Positions 41,780 through 52,689 of a stretch of DNA of 64,000 nt are shown here, piece by piece (the first letter of the stretch is position 1; every line of letters begins with the position of its first letter). The stretch spans positions 1 to 64,000 of the forward strand of contig JAZDSV010000035.1 of assembly GCA_036784855.1 (NCBI GenBank). Reading direction: 5' to 3'. The notes beneath the pieces were generated by a model. That model saw nothing but the letters and a program-made list of their open reading frames with translations, did not search any database and was not told the DNA's origin. The DNA is from Aphelidium insulamus. Taxonomy: Eukaryota; Aphelidiomycota; Aphelidea; Aphelidiaceae. The position numbers were made by a program, and so were the translations under genes.

Positions 41780-43635
41780 TCACCATGCTGCAATCCGACC
41801 ATATATTCCAGTGCGTCGTACCGGCTGCTTCACAGTCCGCTGAATGCCATGTTTTTTCAGAACACGAGCAACAAGCTCGTCAAGGACGCTTAAGGATGCG
41901 TGGTCCACTGGATGTTCATTATTATAAAACTCTGACCACATTTGAATTAGGATCCACTCCTCAGGTGAAAAATTGGCCGAAAAAACTTGAGCCCCGTAAG
42001 CGGAAATTGCGACTTCAAGCAGCAGCGGAGCGTGCCAGCCTATCGCTGCGGGATTATTGACACTGGGACGAATAATGGCCGACTTAATGGCATCGGGTAA
42101 ATGCATCAGCACACCAATCATGTCGCCGCCCTTTTCATTGAGCACCAATAAATCTGCAATTTGATATCGGCCATACAGAATAGCCAGCTCAAATGCTGCT
42201 CTTTCCATAAATGCGTCACGGCGCTGGCGCATTGCTTCCTCCACTTTCTTGCTGACCTTGAAGTCCGGATGACGAAGCTCGACATAGTGACTTTTGGCAG
42301 TGACAACATCGCTACTCCATCCAGCGTCAACATCGATTTGCACCAAAAAGTTTTTTTCGTTCGCAAGGAGCAACACCTTGTCGCGGCACTCAGACATAAT
42401 TGCGTACGACAGAGGGGTCTTGCCGTATTTGTCCGGCACATTCACCTCCAGGCCATATTTTCGCATCTTATCCAAGATTGCTTTGAAGATATCAAATGAT
42501 ACTCCACCGTTCGCCGCCAAACTGAGAGGAATTCGCAAATCGTCATCCACGGCTTCCAGGTCGGCACCATGTTGAAGTAGAAACTGCACTTCATCCAAAC
42601 TATTTCGACCAACAGCAAAGAATATCAATTGCAATTGCCCATATTTAGTCGACTTTTCCCAACTCTCATATCGCAACTTCAAAGAATCAGATATATCAGA
42701 TAATTTCTTCGCACATTCCGGATCTTCATAAGTGGCAATACGTAACGCTCGATGCAAGTACCCATGTAGAGATGAAGAAATAAAGAATGGCCTCCACTTG
42801 GGTATGTTCGAAAAGTACTCCATAATTCGTCGACATGTACCACTTATGATCGCTGGCTCAGACTGTGGTACAATCATGATGTAACGTAAGGTATGGGGCG
42901 CATCAACCCCGTGATAGGGAATATCGACTACACCCTGAGGACGTGATTTCGATAGAAAACGCATAAAATATTCCTCCTCACGAACAAGCAACGATTCTGG
43001 TACACGCGATGGAATTTCCCTTTCTTCAGCGGTGGGATGCTCGACATTCCCGACACTGGCATCTTTGAAATCTTCCCCAGGCTCCAAATCGGGGTCAGCT
43101 CGAAGCCAGTATTGAATCTCGCCACGATTATTGAGGCCAATATCAAATTTAACCACCGGCGACTCTCGGCATTGTGTGAGTTGCGGTTCCAGAAAGTCAA
43201 AGCTACTTGCGAGCTGCTTGCAGCAAGCTGAATTTCCCTCATTAGCCGCTCGATGGAACGCCGCTAGCAGAATGTCTTTCAGCGGGTCCGACAGCGCAAG
43301 CGATGCAGTGCCGGGATTAGCGTCCAAGTAGTCCACGATGTTCTGGCACGACCCAATGACAACTACTCGGCTAAAGTCTTGTTCCGCCGCTGCGTCAATC
43401 TCAGACAATTCAATTTCCCTTCTGGTGATGACAACTCGCCATCATTGTTGTCAATGTCCTCAAATCGAGAGGCTGAGGGAGCACGTGCACTACCGCTGGC
43501 CAAGCTCATTGAGTGGGGGTCTTCTATGAGCGACGCGCGGGGGGATGCACGTTCCGCAGCAACACTACCACCAGCGTCCACACATGCCAAATACACCGCG
43601 ACCACGAAGATCGGAATCAAGTAGGCGTGGAGCAT
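41780..43635 (-). CDS. Secreted ankyrin protein of the FGSC family with an N-terminal frame break
   Basis: The leader frame (43635-43363: MLHAYLIPIFVVAVYLACVDA) and the main frame (about 43410-41780, ~542 residues) overlap in different phases. Aligned with the neighbouring paralogue, about four bases are missing around 43415-43425, before EIDAAAEQDFSRVVVIGSCQ. No intron fits. So it is either a fresh frameshift or a sequence error. The main frame is otherwise clean: N-domain, ankyrin repeats (NSLDEVQFLLQHGADLEAVD, GLEVNVPDKYGKTPLSYAIM) and WHAPLLLEVAISAYGAQVF. Function unknown; secretion is expected if the frame is intact in the cell. Confidence 0.65.
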
Positions 43636-43717
43636 GGCGCCGAGTCAGAGTGGCTTGAAATTGCAATTGCACTGCGCGACGCGTGATAGCGGCAGGAAAA
43701 GGTTGGTTTCGGTTTCC

Positions 43718-43738
43718 GTTAAGGTTGCGTCGGTCAAG
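43718..43738 (-). promoter_or_regulatory. TTAAGG / GGTCAAGGTCA motif pair upstream of a secreted ankyrin gene
   Basis: GTTAAGG followed by CGGTCAAGGTCACG lies about 85-105 bp upstream of the ATG at 43635, matching the spacing and spelling in the paralogues. Confidence 0.4.
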
Positions 43739-43994
43739 GTCACGTTGAAGTTTTGGTTTTGCAATTGTGCTAACTCACAAGTATAATTGTGGATATATTA
43801 ATGGTTGAATTATTATATATATTGATGGTTGCCTTTAGAATACATAGCATTGCAGATAGGACTTGCCACTTGCATCTGGTTCATGGCAACATAAGGCAGG
43901 ATACAAAACCACTTGCAGTGTATTTATCACAGTAAACGCCATCGAGTGCCGCCCAGCGGGTAGATTATAATAATAATTGCTATAATGACACTTG

Positions 43995-44129
43995 TCAGGC
44001 CTATTATATTCTGCGCTCCTGCAAACAGGTTTAGAATCGGCAATATTTTATCTATAATTGGTAATATTTTATGACAAATGGGCCGATTCTAAACCTGTTT
44101 GCAGGAGCGCAGAATAGAATAGGCCCGAC
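43995..44129. repeat. Foldback element with ~46-bp inverted arms
   Basis: Arms 43995-44040 and 44083-44129 are inverted copies with about two mismatches (core CTGCGCTCCTGCAAACAGG and its complement), separated by ~42 AT-rich nt. The transcript would form a long hairpin. It lies in the 672-bp gap 43636-44307, 180 bp upstream of the transporter ATG. No target-site duplication was obvious. Foldback/MITE or regulatory hairpin. Confidence 0.75.
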
Positions 44130-44307
44130 AAAAAATATTACCACGATATTATAACGTCACAATGCAGCAAATCGGTCAGGCCATTGTTGATCGAACTCGC
44201 CAGCTGGGACGTTCTGAACTGCCAATTTGTAAGTTAGTTTTGGATTTAGTGATAAATTATGTTGATATTAATAATATCGATAACGATAAGTTGTTGAACG
44301 AAACACG

Positions 44308-46061
44308 ATGCCGCCATCGCCGACAACTCTGGCGTCCACAGACACTAACCGCTCCGCTAGCAGGCACACTCCATACACAACACCTGCCAGTGTCCGCTCC
44401 GACACTGCACTCGATGATGATGATGATGATGATGATGATGCAGACTCTGTCGTGGACTCTGCGGGCTCTGACACGGCGTCACAACAGCACCCGCCAGCGC
44501 TGGACATTGAGCACGAGCACCGCGGCTCCGGCTGGATGGCCAGCTTCTTCAACCTGTCCAACACGGCCGTTGGTGCCGGCACACTGGCGCTGCCGTACAT
44601 CATGCACCAGTGCGGGCTGGCGCTGGGTCTGGCGCTGCTGTGCACCGTGGGCGCCCTCTCCTGGTTCAGCTTGTACTGTCTGACGGTGGCGGCGCGTCTC
44701 ACCGGCCAGCGCACCTTTATCAGCGTGGCCAGGGCGACCATGGGCGTGCGTGGCGAGCAGCTGGCCTCGCTGACACTGTTCATCATGCTGTTGGGGCCGC
44801 TCTCCGCGTATGTGAACATTGTGGGTGCCGCGGCGTGGGCCATCGTGCAGGACAGCGGCGTGGACTTGTCGCCGCTGCAGCACATGGTCACTGACGATGG
44901 CAGCATCTCGTCGATAAGGAACGGACGGGTGGCCATGATGACGCTGTGCGCGGCCGGAGTGCTGCTGCCACTCTCACTGATCCCGTCGCTGAAGGTGATT
45001 GCGTACGCGTCGCTGCTGGCGCTCTTTGCCATCGGCTACACCATACTGCTGCTGCCGGTGATGCTTGTGGCGGCAGTTTTGTCTCCTGGGTGGCGTGCGC
45101 CTCCCTACCACCTACTCATTAACCCGTCAATGTCCATTCTGTCTGGCTTCAGCACCATGGGCATGGCCTTTGTCAACCACTGCACGGTGAGCTCATTTAT
45201 TGTATTTGGGTACTCGTATGTATACTGAATACATAGGTAGTGGAGATATTGGCCGACATGGAGGACAAGTCGACTAGGAGGCAGAATAGTCTGACTGCCT
45301 GGTCGTCGGTGACAGTGATTGTGCTGTACGGGACTGTGAGCTGCAGTGGTTACTTGCTGTACGGAGATGCCGTCACTGGCAATGTGCTGGATGGCGCGGG
45401 TGATGGGTTGCCGGTGCTGATTGCCCGCGCCGTAGTTGCGTGTGGCATAGCGCTCACATATCCGCTGCTGGTCACGCCGGCCCGTGACTGTCTGGACCGT
45501 GCGCTGTGCTGGTGGTGGCAGCGGAGGCGGCCGAGAGCGGATAACGTTGGCGACGCTACCATAGATGATGACAACACCAACACCGCGTCCATGTCATACT
45601 GGCAGAGTGGCGCGGGACAGCGGTGGCGATTCTTCGTGGAGACCGTGGTTGTGGTGGCGCTGTCGTACGGCATCGCCGTCGCCATTCCCAACTTGGACAA
45701 GATATTCGCGCTGTTTGGCGCACTGACCGGCAGCATTATCGTCTACATTCTGCCCGCCATGTTTTACGTTCTGGCACTGCACAAACACAACTTGATTTTG
45801 TTGCACGGGGCGCGGCGGTTGCGCTGGTGGTGGCCGTGGCCGTGGTGGCTGAGTTTGCCGGCCGGATCGCTGCGTGGCACCTCTGCCGGACAAGACTCGG
45901 CGCCTTTGTTAAGCACGCACTCAAACTACTCGAGATCTGCCACTGCCGTTTGGCCTCCAAGCCTGGTGCTTGTGCAAGTGAATGTTGTGGTTGGCGTCCT
46001 GCTTCTCCTCATTGGTAGTGTGTACAGTTTTATCGACCTGTTCATGGCAGACGGCGACTAG
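44308..46061 (+). CDS. Amino-acid/auxin permease family transporter (SLC38/AVT-like)
   Basis: Exons 44308-45186 and 45237-46061, 567 residues. The cytosolic N-terminus has a nine-residue Asp run. The first helix carries the family signature (FFNLSNTAVGAGTLALPYIM). About eleven membrane helices follow, including LALLCTVGALSWFSLYCLTV, ASLLALFAIGYTILLLPVML and, after the intron, EILADMEDKSTRRQNSLTAWSS. AAAP transporters move neutral amino acids with Na+ or H+ at the plasma membrane or vacuole. Here a vacuolar AVT or an SNAT is equally possible. Single 50-nt intron. No damage seen. Confidence 0.88.
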
Positions 46062-46176
46062 CGGTTCCTTTGGAGAAGATTGTTGGACGACATATGTATG
46101 TACTTATTAGACAATAGAATCGCATGATGAACAATAAGAATATACAAAATAGACTCTAGTATGTTACATCAGCACT

Positions 46177-47425
46177 CTACTTGTCGGCCGGCTTCCACGC
46201 AAAGAGCGGCTTGGCGACGGTGCCGCGCAGAGTAAACTCCTCACTCAGCGGCGACTTTGATGGGAGTGTCGAGGCGCTCCTGGCCTCCTCGTCGTACCGC
46301 AGCTTGGCCACGGTGTACAGCATGCCACTCAGAAAGCCGAGAATAATGCTGCCCACACTGCTGGCGTTGATCTCCGTGTCCTTGAACACCAGCAAACCGC
46401 TGATGGCGATGGGAAGCTTGTTCAGTGACCCGACCATGCTGTAGGTGGTGGAGTTGGTGACCCGCATGCACCATGCCGACGCATACGATATCCAGAAGGC
46501 GCTGATCCCACTGAATGCCAGACTCCACAGCAGTGACCGCTGCTCACCGACATTCTCTGGCCGCGAGTAGTAGTCAAAGAAGTCGGACAGCTGGCCATCG
46601 GCGCCTCCGACGGACATGGCAAAGAATATGGGCGCGGTCAGCAGGTTGTTGTAGAAGACGGTGTCAAAGTCGCGGAACGGCGCGACTCCCGGCACATTCT
46701 TGCGTATGGTGTAGCGCATGTATATGACGAAACCGGCCGACGACAAACTGTTGAACAGCATCCACACATAGCCGGCCATTGTATCTGCTCGCTGTGCCGA
46801 TGTCTTGCCCGCCGAGTGCAGATCGTTCTGCGCTGCAATAATACTCGACAGTACCTATTGATTAATATCTGTGTATATATATTGTAATATGTATAGGTAT
46901 GTGTATGTATATGTATATATGTGCATCACACACCATGAGTAGAAAGCTTGCCATCATGAGCCGGGTGACGCGGCCCCCAAACACCCTGGTCTCGCCGTAC
47001 GCCACCACAATAATGGACAGGTTCTTGAAGATGGTGAACACGGGCACCGAGAGGAACTGGAGCGACTTGCTGCCCGTGTACAGCATCACACCCATCAGAC
47101 AGGCGACGGGGAACCAGCGCTTGCAGTCTGTCTGCGACAGTGGCCGGTGCTTGGTCAGCCCCAGCACGGTGAAGGCTTCCAGCAGCAGCACGCTGGACAA
47201 TGACTACAGGGGGGAAGGTAGGTGAGGTGTGGTTGTGTGTGAGAAAGGGCGCGAGTGATCCCAGCCACCAACCTGAATACCCAGCATCAGGAACGGGATC
47301 TTGAACTGGAAGCCGGACAGCACAAACTTGTTCACCAGCGTCATGCTGATGGAGGCGGTGCAGTAGGCCAGAATGGGCGGGATCCACTTGACGGTGAACC
47401 GGCTGCCGGCCACATTGTACGACAT
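46177..47425 (-). CDS. Nucleotide-sugar (GDP-mannose type) transporter
   Basis: Exons 47425-47273, 47203-46934 and 46854-46177; 366 residues. The drug/metabolite-type fold has about ten helices. [51 protein letters not shown], and [16 protein letters not shown] match Vrg4/GONST/SLC35D-type carriers. The nucleotide-binding GALNK motif of Vrg4 is here GSLNK. These proteins exchange GDP-mannose for GMP in the Golgi membrane, supplying the glycosylation enzymes also found in this window. The second intron (79 nt) is (TA)-rich. GDP-mannose is likely but GDP-fucose or UDP-sugars remain possible. Confidence 0.87.
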
Positions 47426-48151
47426 GTGGGTGAGCTGTTGGATCTCTGCTGTGGCAAATTTAAGCTCAAGCTTAACCTTGTTATTATTTACATTGACACG
47501 TGTCCATCACATCATGTCTTATCATGCGTGACTGTCTGTGCTTATCTTATCGCTCTGCAGATTAAGTAAGGTATGCTGTAAGTGTGCATTTGTGTGTCTA
47601 TCATTCCATAATTTATCACGCCATATGGCATGGCAATCCACGCCAAAAAGTACAGTCTGTTTAAAGTTTTCTCTGCAGGTATACAGAGTATGTATGGCGG
47701 TTGAATAGGTTAAACTTTAAAGAATGAATACCAGAGACGCGTTGCTCATAGTGTGATGCTATATTGCCACATTAGATGATTGCCACATACCTGCGTAAAA
47801 TGCTGCTGAAAGTATTTAATTCACGTAAAAGTGTTAATAATCAAACTGGACATAAGGCGAACACATACGGGACAAGAAGGTCACTTTACTCAAGCTTTCT
47901 TTCTTACTACGAGTTTCGTAATGTGAGACTGTGAGCTACCGTTGTGAGGAAACAGACAATACTCTGTGACAACAATAATTACTATAATTGTCGTGCTACA
48001 AATTATGAATATATTTATTATGTATTTGTTTAGTTATTTATATGTATGCATGCACGCCAGAGTGTGTGGCTGTGTCGTCTGTGTTGTGTTGGGGCTTGAT
48101 GCCTATCACGACAATCAATCAATCAATTTTTTTTCGACAACACGACGCGCA
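47426..48151. other. Intergenic region between divergent genes, no gene seen
   Basis: 726 AT-rich bp between the transporter and the PPR gene start codons. Two promoters must lie here. No tRNA, repeat or long credible frame was found. Confidence 0.4.
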
Positions 48152-51100
48152 ATGCAATGTCGCACTGGGGCGATTATATTGCGCCGCTTCCACGCATCCG
48201 TGGCACCTTCCAGAGCTGCTAGTAGCAGCAATGCCAGTAGTAGCTACAGTATTAGCAGACAGCCAGTGGACAAGTGGCGTGCACGGGAAAAGACAACCGC
48301 CATGAACATGGCCAACAAGGGAAAATCGGGATTCAGGTATGCGGCGCGTGATATCGCCTCGTGTGGGTTAGCAGACGGGTCTCTCATGCTGTGGCGGTGT
48401 GCAGAGTGCGTCAAGCTGGCAGCAGTAGGTCAGGTGGCGGTCAAGGGGTGCCGACGCCATCACGCAAGGAGCGCGAGGCAATGCAGCGCCGCCCACCTAC
48501 AGAGACTCTTCCCGCTGGCAAAGTGGACACTGAGGTATGTGATACTATGATATATATAGATATCCGTAGATATGTTGAGTCTTGACATGAATGTGTAGAC
48601 GGTTAAGCGCGCCGAGGACCCCAACTACACGCAACTGTACCAGATGGTTCGCGAGTCTCGGCAAAGCGCGTCCTCGATTGTCAAACGGCTGCCGGGACAG
48701 CTCAATGTTGCCGCGCTGTCCGAGAGCCGCCTTCCACTGCTCAGTGCCGCCGCTTTGGCGCAGTTTCGGGCGTCTGGTGGGACACTGGCCGACGGCAATA
48801 ATGTGCCGCTTATCACCGCTGGCCATGTACATTCACCATCAGCGGATACTAAAACTGCAGAAGCACAACCACATCAACCGGTTCCTGTGGCGCCAGAGAA
48901 GAATAGCTTGGCGCGCCAAGTGGAACTGGATCTGGCACGGGAAGCGGAGGGCAACGCCGAGATCGTGGACGGACTGACGCAGCGAGACTTCTCCGACCTG
49001 GTCTACCTTAATGCCAAGCTGGGCCGCATGGAGCCGGCAGAGCAGACGTTGGCGTTGATGCGCGATGCCGGCATCCAGCCAACCGTGCGCGACTACAACG
49101 CCGTGATGGACGGCCATGCGAACGCGCGAGACCTTCCAGCCACCGTGCGAGTGTTTACGGAGATGCGACAGGCGGGCGGCGCGGCCATGCCCGACGTCAA
49201 GTCCTTTGGCATCGTGATAAAGTGTCTGTCGTTGAACCGGCGCCTGCAGGACGCGTTCACACTGCTGGACGAGATGCGGCTGCACGGCCTGGCGCCCACC
49301 CAACCCATCTACACCACCCTCATCCAGGGCTGTGCGCACGTGGGCGACTACAATCGCGCCTGGCGCCTCTTTGACCACATGCGCACGCTGGTGGAGCGCC
49401 CGGACGCCGTCACCTACGGCTACATGATCAACATATGCGCCAAGACGGGCCATGTGGAGCGCGCGCTGCTGCTCTGGCGCGAGATGACTGGGGGCACTCC
49501 CGCCGCGGCCGTCATGGAGTCCACCTACTCGGCGCTCATACACGCGTGCGCCCGCCGCCCCGAGTACTACGAGACCGCGTTCAACCTGGTGGCGCAGATG
49601 GAGGAGGAGTCTGGGCACCGCTGCGACACCCACACCTACAACTACCTGCTGCTTGCGTGCCGGAACAATGGCGACGTGCGTCGCGCCAAGGCCCTGTGGC
49701 AAACCATGCTTGCTGAATCTGCCGCGACCGACGACTTCACTGTTACCTGCTGTGTCCCCGACACCGCCACCCACACGCTGCTGTTGGGCACGTATGCACG
49801 GGCGCCCGCGCTGGTGGAGCGGCTGTGGCGCGAGACGGTGTGGCGCAAGAAGCTGGCCGAGTTTGAGCGCTCGGTGCTGGACGCCAAGCTTGGTACGGAC
49901 AATGCGGAGCGGCTACGGGCCGGTCTGCGCCCCATCGACATCAATGAGTGGATCCGTGACCCGGACTACGACCCGGATCGTGGAGCGCAGGTGGCGGGTG
50001 GCGGCGGTGATGGCGACGCGCCGGATCCACAGCTGCAAGAGTTGCGCGAGTATGTGCTGCAGGGCAAGTCCGAGGACGAGGCGCTGGACGATCTGGGGCG
50101 TGAGGCACTTGGCTTCTGGGACGCGCTAAAGGTGCGCCGGTCGCGGCAAGAGTTGCCTGCTGGCGCGATCAATGCCCCGCTCCTGAACGCTGTCATTGAG
50201 ACTTGCGGCGCCTACGGGATGAAGGAGCGAGCGGTGCAAGTGTTTGAGCAAGAGTTCCCGGAGAATAGCGTTTCCCACTCGGCCACCACCTACCTGCGCC
50301 TAATCGATGCGCTGTTTGCCGATAAGCGGTCATTCGCCACACTCGAGTCGGGTCTGACCAAGAAACAGTCGCATGTGGGCATAAAGACGATATCCGCGGA
50401 AGCCAATGGTATTACTGAAGCCACTGGCAGTAATCAAGTAGAGGAGGGGTCCGAAGCATCTAATGTTGGCGGGAAACCCCAACAATATTCGGAGGATGAC
50501 GACACATCAGTTGACTACAGTGTTGCCAAGGCCTGGGATGCACTGTATGCATATGAAAAGTACCGAACCAGACGGCAGTTCCCCGAAAACTGGGAAGAGC
50601 TGGAGCGCAAGTATTTGCGCACAAAGTGGCATGAGCGCGGCGTCGGCCACAAAGACCGCAAGACAGAGTACGTGATCTATCGCTCAATGATATTGGGTCT
50701 GGTGAAGAGTGGGTGCGCCGAGGACGCTGTGCCACTACTAGCTACTCTGGTCAAGCGGGGCCACGCAAAGGTCAGCAACGCGCTGCAAGTAGCCTCCGAC
50801 ACCTACTCGCCGCTGCAAATGGAGGCCACTACCTCGGCAAGCAGTAGTGGTCAGAATAGCAAGTCGTGCAGAGCCGAACCCATCTTGCACCCGACCCAAG
50901 TGCAAAACATTATAGTCACTAGTTCCGATGATGATGATGATTCGCATACCGCAGCAAAGTCGAATGCGATCAATGCTGATAGCAATACGGGCAAGGTGGG
51001 GGAAAAGCCCAAGGCCGGGAGCATATTCTCTGACCACACTTCCATGGATCTATTTCGAAGGCTGCACGAGGTCAAGACGTCCATGGCCAGCACCAAGGAC

Positions 51101-51337
51101 TCACCGCACTACGTGGCACCCATATCTACATATCGCCGCGCCGATTTCATGCCGCTGCTGAACAGTGTGCGGAATATGGGCGATGTGGCTCTGTTGAGAC
51201 GGGTCGAACAGTTGCTGCGGTCCGCCGACGACTCACTTAGCAAGGAGGAACTGCAGCGTGTACAGCGCGTGGAGCGCGCCCGGAAGCGCCTGGCTCAGAA
51301 ATGGCGAGGTGTCACAACAGACACCAAATATAGTTGA
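48152..51337 (+). CDS. Mitochondrial pentatricopeptide repeat protein (PTCD1-like)
   Basis: Exons 48152-48336, 48429-48534 and 48599-51337; 1009 residues. The N-terminus (MQCRTGAIILRRFHASVAPS) is Arg/Ser-rich without acids, as in a mitochondrial targeting peptide. At least five PPR units follow (TVRDYNAVMDGHANARDLPA; LAPTQPIYTTLIQGCAHVGD; DAVTYGYMINICAKTGHVER; TYSALIHACARRPEYYETAF; DTHTYNYLLLACRNNGDVRR), then two more helical units after acidic linkers. PPR proteins bind organellar RNA in sequence-specific fashion. Overall architecture resembles PTCD1, which acts on mitochondrial leucine tRNAs and 16S rRNA; the assignment is tentative. Exon joins keep the frame (FR|SGGG; DTE|TVKR). Confidence 0.88.
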
Positions 51338-51478
51338 GTTTAGAACTGAGTAAAAAAATTGTTAGCGAGGTACTATTACAACAGGAAGCGCTGTTGCAAA
51401 CGCCAGATGGTTGAGTAGCAAAACCAAATTAAGCTGCACAAGAGGTTCATGCTATGCATGTTTGACAAAAATACAAGC

Positions 51479-51551
51479 TGCGGTGACCGTGGATCGAACA
51501 CGGGACCTTTAGATCTTCAGTCTAATGCTCTCCCAACTGAGCTATCCCCGC
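51479..51551 (-). tRNA. tRNA-Phe (GAA)
   Basis: On the minus strand the sequence folds into a standard cloverleaf: acceptor GCGGGGA/TCACCGC with one mismatch, D-arm AGCTCAGTTGGGAGAGC, anticodon arm TTAGACTGAAGATCTAA with GAA at the loop centre, and T-arm GTGTTCGATCCAC. The A and B boxes are intact, no intron, CCA not encoded. Anticodon arm is almost identical to animal tRNA-Phe. Confidence 0.96.
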
Positions 51552-51745
51552 TTGTGTTTCACTGCAGGTCTGTCTTTTATACTATTCTTTGGTGCATATC
51601 ATAGTGTGCCTTGATTTGCCTGTTTGGTTGCCTCTTGCATTGCATAAAGCTATGTTGCCGTGTTTGGCAAAACAGTGAACGTAATTGACAGATGTTGCCA
51701 CAATTAACACCGTGTTGCCGTGGATTGACACTTATTCAACGCGGC

Positions 51746-51752
51746 TATAAAA
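51746..51752 (+). promoter_or_regulatory. TATA box of the Ala/Gly-rich surface protein gene
   Basis: CTATAAAAG lies ~105 bp upstream of the ATG at 51855, consistent with a transcription start near 51780. A strong TATA box suits a highly expressed gene. Confidence 0.6.
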
Positions 51753-51854
51753 GCGTGTACAATGCCCTCTCACACAGCATCCACAGCAACTACAGCTACA
51801 GATCTCTTTCTATATCCACAAGTACCCAGAACTACAACTACTACAACTACCAGC

Positions 51855-52604
51855 ATGAAGTCCATGATGATTGTGTCGGCCCTGACGAGTGTCATGATTG
51901 CCGTCAATGCTACGGCAGTGTCGGGCAGCAGCGACACGGTGCAGGTTACCGATGGTGTGACCGTGCAGGGCAATGGTGCCGCCGTGGTTGACGGCACGTA
52001 CGTGCCAGGCACTTCGGTGCAGGGTTCCGTGGCCGCAAACGGTGTCGGCACTGCCAATGTTGACGGCTTCGGCACTGTCACTGTCAAGGGTGCGGTGCAG
52101 GCCGCGGGTCACGCCGACGCGACCGGTGCTCAGGTGCAGGCAGCACTGAACGGCGAGGCCAGCGGTCCGTACGGTCTGAATGCCCGTGGTGCCGCGGCCG
52201 GTAGCGCGTTCGTTGACGCGAATGCAGGCACGGCCGGTGTCGCCGGTGCCGTCAATGGTGAGGCCGGTGTGCTGGGCAACCAGATCCGCGGTGCCGCTGA
52301 CGGCAGTGCCAGCGGTGACCTGAGCGGCAAGTTCAAGGTTGCCGGCGCGGCCAACGGGTGCCTGAAGCGCGCCAATGGCAGCTCTGACTGTTATACTGCC
52401 AGCGGTGTCTACCTGGGCACTGTGAATGCCGACGGTACCACCACCGGCTTTGGCAGTGGCAGCAGCAGCAGCAGCGGCTCTGGATCTGGCAGCACCGGCA
52501 GCGGTGCAGTGGACACTAAATCCACAACAACCAGCGGCGCCGAGTCGGTGATCAAGGGCGCGTTGTCTGCGCTTGCAGTGTTTGCCGCAGCTCTCCTGGT
52601 CTAA
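51855..52604 (+). CDS. Ala/Gly-rich secreted, probably GPI-anchored surface protein
   Basis: 249 residues from the ATG at 51855, chosen because it opens a signal peptide (MKSMMIVSALTSVMIAVNA). The mature part has irregular repeats of the form V/A-x-G-x-A-x-V-D-G (GNGAAVVDG, GVGTANVDGFG, GTAGVAGAVNGEAG), likely beta-rich. It has one Cys pair (GCLKR, SDCYT), then a Ser/Gly-rich stalk. The C-terminus is a small-residue site plus hydrophobic tail (IKGALSALAVFAAALLV) that fits a GPI-attachment signal. No homologue recognised. Codon use is strongly GC-biased, as in abundant proteins. The role is probably wall or coat; that is inferred. Confidence 0.72.
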   Translation: MKSMMIVSALTSVMIAVNATAVSGSSDTVQVTDGVTVQGNGAAVVDGTYVPGTSVQGSVAANGVGTANVDGFGTVTVKGAVQAAGHADATGAQVQAALNGEASGPYGLNARGAAAGSAFVDANAGTAGVAGAVNGEAGVLGNQIRGAADGSASGDLSGKFKVAGAANGCLKRANGSSDCYTASGVYLGTVNADGTTTGFGSGSSSSSGSGSGSTGSGAVDTKSTTTSGAESVIKGALSALAVFAAALLV

Positions 52605-52689
52605 TCGCTGTGATATTTAATCTGCAGGCAATATATCATATAAGAATAACAATATGACGCGATATACACTTGATTAGATATTCTCTTCA

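Larger units (their letters stand above)
51338..51854. other. Intergenic region holding tRNA-Phe and a TATA promoter
   Basis: No protein gene. Besides the tRNA (51479-51551) and the TATA box (51746) the sequence is AT-rich without further signals. Confidence 0.4.

Noticed and set aside
43995-44129. CRISPR-like or attachment-site interpretation of the inverted repeat
   Set aside because: Only one pair, inverted not direct, in a eukaryotic genome.
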